64,000 nt of DNA. Source: Copromyces sp. CBS 386.78. Taxonomy: Eukaryota > Ascomycota > Sordariomycetes > Sordariales > Sordariaceae. Each line of letters starts with the position of its first letter. Within the stretch, counting starts at the first letter, position 1. Location: the NCBI GenBank assembly GCA_030685235.1, contig MU839126.1, forward strand, positions 60,031 through 124,030, given 5' to 3'. Made by a program: the position numbers and the translations under genes. A model generated the notes under the pieces. That model had not been told where the DNA came from and did not search any database. It was given only the letters and a program-made list of their open reading frames with translations. Below, in pieces: positions 58,621 to 64,000 of the stretch.

Positions 58621-61600
58621 ACCGGTTGCGGATATATATTAAGGCGTAGACGTTTTATACTAGGAGAATCGTTAGGAGTTAGGGTAGGTCGTTTCTTATA
58701 AGGGGTAAAAGTTTCTTCTATTTTATTTATTATTTCTATATATTTACCGCCGAAGAGGGTTAAAACGTCCGCTTTATTAACGATAATATTATTTTAATTT
58801 ATTTAGGTGGTAATTAAATTATTTTATTCCGCCTTATAGAATTGTACTTCGGATTTTGACGATCCAATTAGGGCTAGCGTTAAATTTATTAAGTATTTTA
58901 CTTTTATATTTGCCGAGAGTAAAATATTAGCCGTACTTTATAATTCTTTAGTACTTAAGGCGGAATAATTGAAATTTTTACTATAGTAATCGATAAATAT
59001 AGGGCCGAAAATAAGTAATAGTTTTATAACGGATTCCTATTTAGATCCTTCTATTTCGAAGGTCTCTTTATTAACCGTATAGTATACGATTATTTATAAA
59101 TAGATATAATTAATATTCTATGCGCAGGGCGATATATACGCCTTAATATTTTATAGAAATTTAACGATTTATAAAAATTTATTGAAATTATAGGTAAAGA
59201 TCGTTTTAGCCGTTTTATAGGTAATAATAGATTTTAATATTTATAATTTTATACCCTTTGTAAGAATAAACGACGGTTGAAAGGTGTAGACCTATTAATA
59301 AAAAAGGTTAGTATAGCTAATTAAGTAAATCTTATAGGGGGAACGGGGTAAAAATAAACTTTTTATATAATATATTCTTCTTATTAATTTAAAATTGTAC
59401 TATTAATTTGTAGTAGGTACTATATAATTGGTTTAATTTACCTAATTCGGTAGAGGCGGCCGATATATTGGAAAATAGTTGGTATATTCTATATAAATCT
59501 TAGATTAATTTTAGTAGAGTATTATACGTACGTATTTAAGCCGATAGTATTTATATTAGAATTAAAGATAAGAATGTTAATAGCGGTATAAAATATATTT
59601 TATTCTTAGATAATATTAACTTACTTTTGGAGAGATTGGTTTAATATAATTACCCGGATTTCGAAGTTAGTTTTTTATAAAATAGAGTAGAGGGTTTTAA
59701 AGAAGTTAGACTATAGGTAGATCCGATAGGGTGGGGGGAAATTTATTCCCTATAGGAATTAGGCGTAAAATAGGTAGGTTTATTTATATTTATATTTAGG
59801 GATGGTTAATTATAATAAAAATATATTATTTTTAGTTTTGTATATTAAAATACTTTTAGAATACTTATATTTATAAAGGGGATTAATTATATATTTAAAT
59901 AATTATTTATATATAGTTAATTAGTAGTAGAATATCCGGATCTTTATTTAAATAAATGTATATATAAACTAGGCCGCCGTCGAACTTTAATTTTATTAAG
60001 TAATCGACTTTATTTACTCCGAAGTTCGGATTGCCCTTTAATTTCTTTTTTTTAATAATTTCCTAGAAAAGTTCTTTATTAGCCGCCTTACGTTATTCAA
60101 CCTTCGATCGCTCTTCCCGCCCAATTTCGTTATTGATTTATAATATATTTTAAGCCTGGATATTTTAGGCGAAGAATTGTAGACCCCGTATTAGGACGGG
60201 CCTAAACTTTTAAGGCTATTCGTTAATATTGAAATTAATAAGAAATTAAGCTTCTTCGATTTTTTTAATAATTAATATTAAAGTTTTTTTAGTCAATACG
60301 GCTACTTTACTAGTTAATTAAGCGTATTTTAAGTAGACCTAATAGATTTTTATTTTAGGGATATCCGTAGAGGGGTAAATTATTTTTTTATTAGGGAATA
60401 TTAATAGGGTATTTATTTCCCGAAATAAGAAGAAGACTTAGCATTGTTATACGATTTTATTAGTCGTTATATTAGTAATAGCGCTTTATTTAAAGATAGT
60501 TTATTAGATATTTAGATATAATATTTATTATTTAAAACCTTATTATTCGTTAATTTCTTTAAAATTAGTAATTTGAATTGTAGTTATTTTTAAACTAAAT
60601 ATATAATTTAGGTTAATATTATTATAAATATCCCCGGTAAAGTCGTTAATGTTAAATTTATCCTCCGATTTAAAGTCGATACCGGCGTTATCCTAGAATA
60701 TTATTATAAATACTTTAAAGTTAAGAATATTATTTAATATAAGTATAGCCGAATAAAAAATAGTTTATTCGCGGGGAATTATACGAATTTACTATTAAGT
60801 AGCGCTTTTAAGATTACATAGGAATTATATTTTATTTATAATAATACGGGCGAAGCGGACGTTTTTATAGTATAATATTTTTAATTCGTATTATCTTCCG
60901 TTAATTACCTTTTTACCCTCCGTATTATTATTAAACGTTAATATATAAAATAGTATTAAACGGCCGGATAAATCCTATAGGGGAGGAATATTAGGTTTAA
61001 CGTACGTATTATAATAATTATCTTTAAATATTTTAAAGGCAGCGCTCTTTATATTATTATTAGAATTTTTACACTTTTATTTCTATTTAGAGGAGGGTCG
61101 TTAAGTAAATTTATTAAAGTATCGAAAGTTATTATACTAGTACCGCTCGTCCGACGGAAAGTACTATTTTTTATAGACTTTTATTTAATAGGAGAAATAT
61201 ATTAAAGTAACCGTTAAAATAATAATTTTAACAATATTCGAAGAAGACTTTTCGTTAATATATTACGATATTAAAACATTAAAAATATTTTATATAAATA
61301 TACGAACGTACTTTAAATTATTTATTAGTATTAATTTAAGTTCGTTAAAGAAGTAATATATATTAAAGGTATCCCTAAAAATATACGTAATTTCGTTAAA
61401 TATTTATACAATTAAAGCGGCCAATATAAGGACTAACGTCGGGTACGCCTTTATAAGCCCGCCGTTAATTATGATTTTCTTTAGTCTTATATAATAGAAT
61501 AGGACGGTAGTAAAATATATAATTATTTTACTTATACTAACTTCGTTAGTAAATATAGCGTATTTGAACGGAGATTATTTAAATCGCTAAATAATATACG

Positions 61601-61631
61601 TATTTAAAAATATAGGTTAATAGAGCGTATT

Positions 61632-61680
61632 TAAATCCTATAAGGGGTTAAGTAATTCGGCCCCTTATAGGATTTAGAAG
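61632..61680. repeat. Inverted pair of the CCCCTATAGGATTT motif
   Basis: AAATCCTATAAGGGG is followed about 17 bp later by CCCCTTATAGGATTT, its exact reverse complement, making a 15-bp-stem hairpin. A similar pair stands at 63123-63164 (AATCCTATAGGGG with CCCCTATAGGAATT). Confidence 0.8.
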
Positions 61681-63777
61681 AGGAAGGACGTAGTTTACTA
61701 ATTAATTAATAGGGTAGAAGTAATTTATCCTTAAAATTACTTAGCGCCTAATTTACCTATCCGCTATATTTAATTTAATTGTTAAAATTACCGACTTCCG
61801 TTATAGGTTCGGTAGGCGTATCCGAAATAGGGATTTTATCCTATATTTCTATCCTACGGTAAATTACGATATAATTATTAAAAACCTTATATAAAGGGTA
61901 TTACTTATAAATAAAGTTCGATAGCGAATATTTAATTTAAAAACGTACTTATTCTTTAACTAAATTACTATCCTCCTAAATAGTATTACCGGTAATAGGT
62001 CTAGTAAATTATATATATCCTTTATTATAGGCTTTTGTATTTTAATCGAAAGGTACCTCCTATTCTATAATAATTTACTATACGTTATTAGCCTAAAAAT
62101 ATAAATTATACGTTACGACTAGGTAATTAGTAGGAGTTAGGACGTAAGGCTATTAGAATTAGTAAACGACGGCGCCTTCTTGCTTTTCTAATAGAATAAA
62201 GGTTATAATAAATAATATAATATTTATTTTTAGGATATTAAAAGTTCGGAGCTTTTTATTAATATTAATTAGGCGACCATTGAAGTCCTTAGAAATTAAT
62301 ATACTTTTATTAAATTTTCAAAAATATTAGGATAATATTTAGAAATAAATATAGTTTATTATACAACAATTAAGAATTTCTATATTTTAGAATAAAAGTG
62401 CGGCGGGGTTAAAATTGGAGCCGGATATACTAATAATTAGCCTATTATTAACGTTATAGAAAATTTATTTATTAGCTTCGTATATTTCAATTACAGCTAA
62501 TTAAGTACTATTACCGGCAATTTTATTATATTAATCTCTATTAGCAAATCCCGGAGTATTTTCGGCGTTAAAAACGTATAAGAATTCATATACCGAATTT
62601 TTAAAAAAATTTTAGCCCCCGATTATAGACTTTTAGAAATTCTACCGGTAATTATAAAATTATATAAAGTAAATTATTATATAGAATTAATCATCAGCGT
62701 TAAACTTAAATTATACATTATTTTAGGGCGCGTATTCGCTTTATTTATATTAAAGTACGCTACTATTCTTCTATTTAAATTAAGTAATTCGTAAATAAAT
62801 AAATTATATTACAAATATAGTAACTTTAAAATAAATTTTATTTTTATTATCTAACGAATAAGTATTAATATTCATTAAATTGTCGTAGCGGATAGCGAGG
62901 GTATAAGAGGGGAAATTAAGCGTAGTAGAAAAGTATTATAGGATATAACTATAATCCGGATAATTATATATATTAGGAATAATCTCCTTTTAATTCTTTT
63001 ATTTTAAGTTATCGACGCCGGGCTATTTATTTTTCCCGTAGTCCTATTTAATTTTAAAATACTTAAGTAGGCTAAAGATTAAAGTAATTATAGTATAGTT
63101 AGTAAATATTTAGAGTACGTCTAAATCCTATAGGGGAGAGGAACCCGCTTAGCCCCTATAGGAATTAAGCGGGAGATATATTTATATTCGTAATTAGAAT
63201 ACTAATATAAAGCCTTTGTATTAACGTAATTTAGGATACTAATTATATTAGTAAGTAGAGGGAAGATATTCTAATTTATTTATTAGCCGATAGTTTATCC
63301 GGGTAGCTTTATTTCAGTACCCTTCTTTAATTTATATAAATCGTACTAGTTTATTATTATAAATATTATTTTAATACGGGTAGTATAGTAAATCGTTCTA
63401 CCCTTTATTTACTATCCGGGCTTTTTAAACTCTAATATCGCCCTAACTACTTCTTTTATATTATATTTACTTATATAGAAGGGTAGACCGAACTTAGGGA
63501 GTAAATTGGCCGGGTTTTTAATTTAAATTTTAAATTATTTTTCGTCGGCGGCGGTTTTAATATCAGTAAACTTAAATTAATTTACCGGGGGGTGGTAAAG
63601 CTATTATAATATACTAATATCCGGCGTTTAGAAATACGTATTATTCTTAATTAAATTTAAGTTAAATACTAGCTAAGCTTTAGAAGCTTAATATAAAACT
63701 ATTTATAAAAATTAGAAGATTGTATAGAAGGGGTTATATAGTATATAAGGGGGGTATAAACTATTTTACCTTAGTAG

Positions 63778-64000
63778 GAAAGGATATAAATATTTTTAGA
63801 ATTTAAACCGCATTTAAATACAATAGGGGGCGGGAAGGGAACGAGAAAATATTATCGGAAAGGATATAAATATTTATAGAATCCGAACTACGCTTAAATA
63901 TAATAAGGGTAGGAAGGGAATAAGAAAATATTATTAGAAGGGATATAAATATTTATAGAATCCGAATTTACGTTTAAATATAATAAGGGCAGGAAGGGAA
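63778..64000 (+). repeat. 80-bp tandem repeat running off the window end
   Basis: AGGATATAAATATTTATAGA-type landmarks start at 63781, 63861 and 63940, a spacing of 80 and 79 bp. Each unit also holds GGGCGGGAAGGGAA-type and AGAAAATATTAT segments. At least 2.8 copies are present and the array continues beyond 64000. Confidence 0.85.

Larger units (their letters stand above)
57576..64000. other. RIP-degraded block, unidentified relics, runs off the window
   Basis: AT-rich with stops in all frames. It contains a 105-bp in-phase tandem repeat (58306-58620), several copies of the CCCCTATAGGATTT motif in both orientations, and an 80-bp tandem repeat reaching the window end. Minus-strand reading through 58.2-58.7 kb gives an Asn/Lys-rich repetitive protein; plus-strand reading at 60.5-61.3 kb has fairly long semi-open stretches. 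I could not assign either. No LTR pair, reverse transcriptase or transposase motif recognised. Confidence 0.45.

Noticed and set aside
31201..64000. CRISPR array or bacterial-type operon among the repeats
   Set aside because: The repeats are contiguous tandem or dispersed transposon sequence in a eukaryotic genome, without regular unique spacers or cas-like genes.

Overview
The window is nuclear DNA of a filamentous ascomycete (Pezizomycotina). The evidence is short GT-AG introns with CTAAC-type branch sites, fungal gene families (cutinase, two AA9 monooxygenases, a DUF3632-type protein, a TBC protein), nuclear tRNAs, and long AT-rich blocks carrying the signature of repeat-induced point mutation (RIP): C-to-T and G-to-A changes, TpA excess and stop codons throughout old transposon reading frames. 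A Sordariomycete is my guess; nothing in the window settles the class.

Layout. (1) Positions 1-9.55 kb are a RIP-degraded block holding a complete Ty3/gypsy relic (846-9363, 345-bp LTRs, AAGTA target duplication). Two much less mutated insertions sit inside it: a 465-bp inverted-repeat element with TA duplication (1046-1510) and a 234-bp solo LTR with GGAAT duplication (6835-7068). (2) Positions 9.6-31 kb are a GC-balanced gene island: secreted cutinase (10323-11058, +), tRNA-Pro(AGG) with intron (-), two AA9 lytic polysaccharide monooxygenases (12033-12883 and 13625-14400, both -), a DUF3632-like protein (16162-17142, +), tRNA-Trp(CCA), a 1137-aa TBC Rab-GAP (18190-21603, -), a 481-bp inverted-repeat element with 9-bp duplication (22744-23224), a single-pass membrane protein (23688-25708, -), about 3 kb without a recognisable gene, and a short-chain dehydrogenase (28784-29862, +). 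(3) Positions 31.1-64 kb are a second RIP-degraded block. It holds an unidentified relic (31.2-35.4 kb), a Ty3/gypsy relic on the minus strand (35450-44546, TTTAT duplication) with a 1156-bp hAT-like element inside its integrase region (37727-38882, 8-bp duplication, about 120-bp terminal inverted repeats), an unidentified repeat-rich stretch (44.6-50.2 kb), a plus-strand Ty3/gypsy relic (50257-57570, GTAGG duplication) with readable gag, protease, reverse transcriptase, RNase H, integrase and chromodomain-like remnants, and a further unidentified stretch (57.6-64 kb).

The three secreted plant-polymer enzymes (cutinase and two AA9 enzymes) lie within 4.1 kb at the island's left edge, within about 5 kb of heterochromatin-like DNA. 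They fit a saprotrophic or plant-associated lifestyle. All other island genes look like housekeeping or general fungal genes and do not form an evident pathway cluster.

The strongest unexplained observations are: (a) in all three complete LTR elements the outermost 150-200 bp are nearly free of RIP while the inner LTR edges are heavily mutated; (b) one AA9 gene carries an 8-bp expansion making a perfect 14-bp palindrome just after its HYTFP start, which puts a stop codon in the expected reading frame but also creates a new in-frame splice acceptor; (c) several short inverted-repeat elements are preserved inside RIP-degraded DNA; (d) several in-phase tandem repeats and a recurrent short motif occur in the unidentified RIP blocks. 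I did not find a convincing novel gene system; the gene content itself is of known families.
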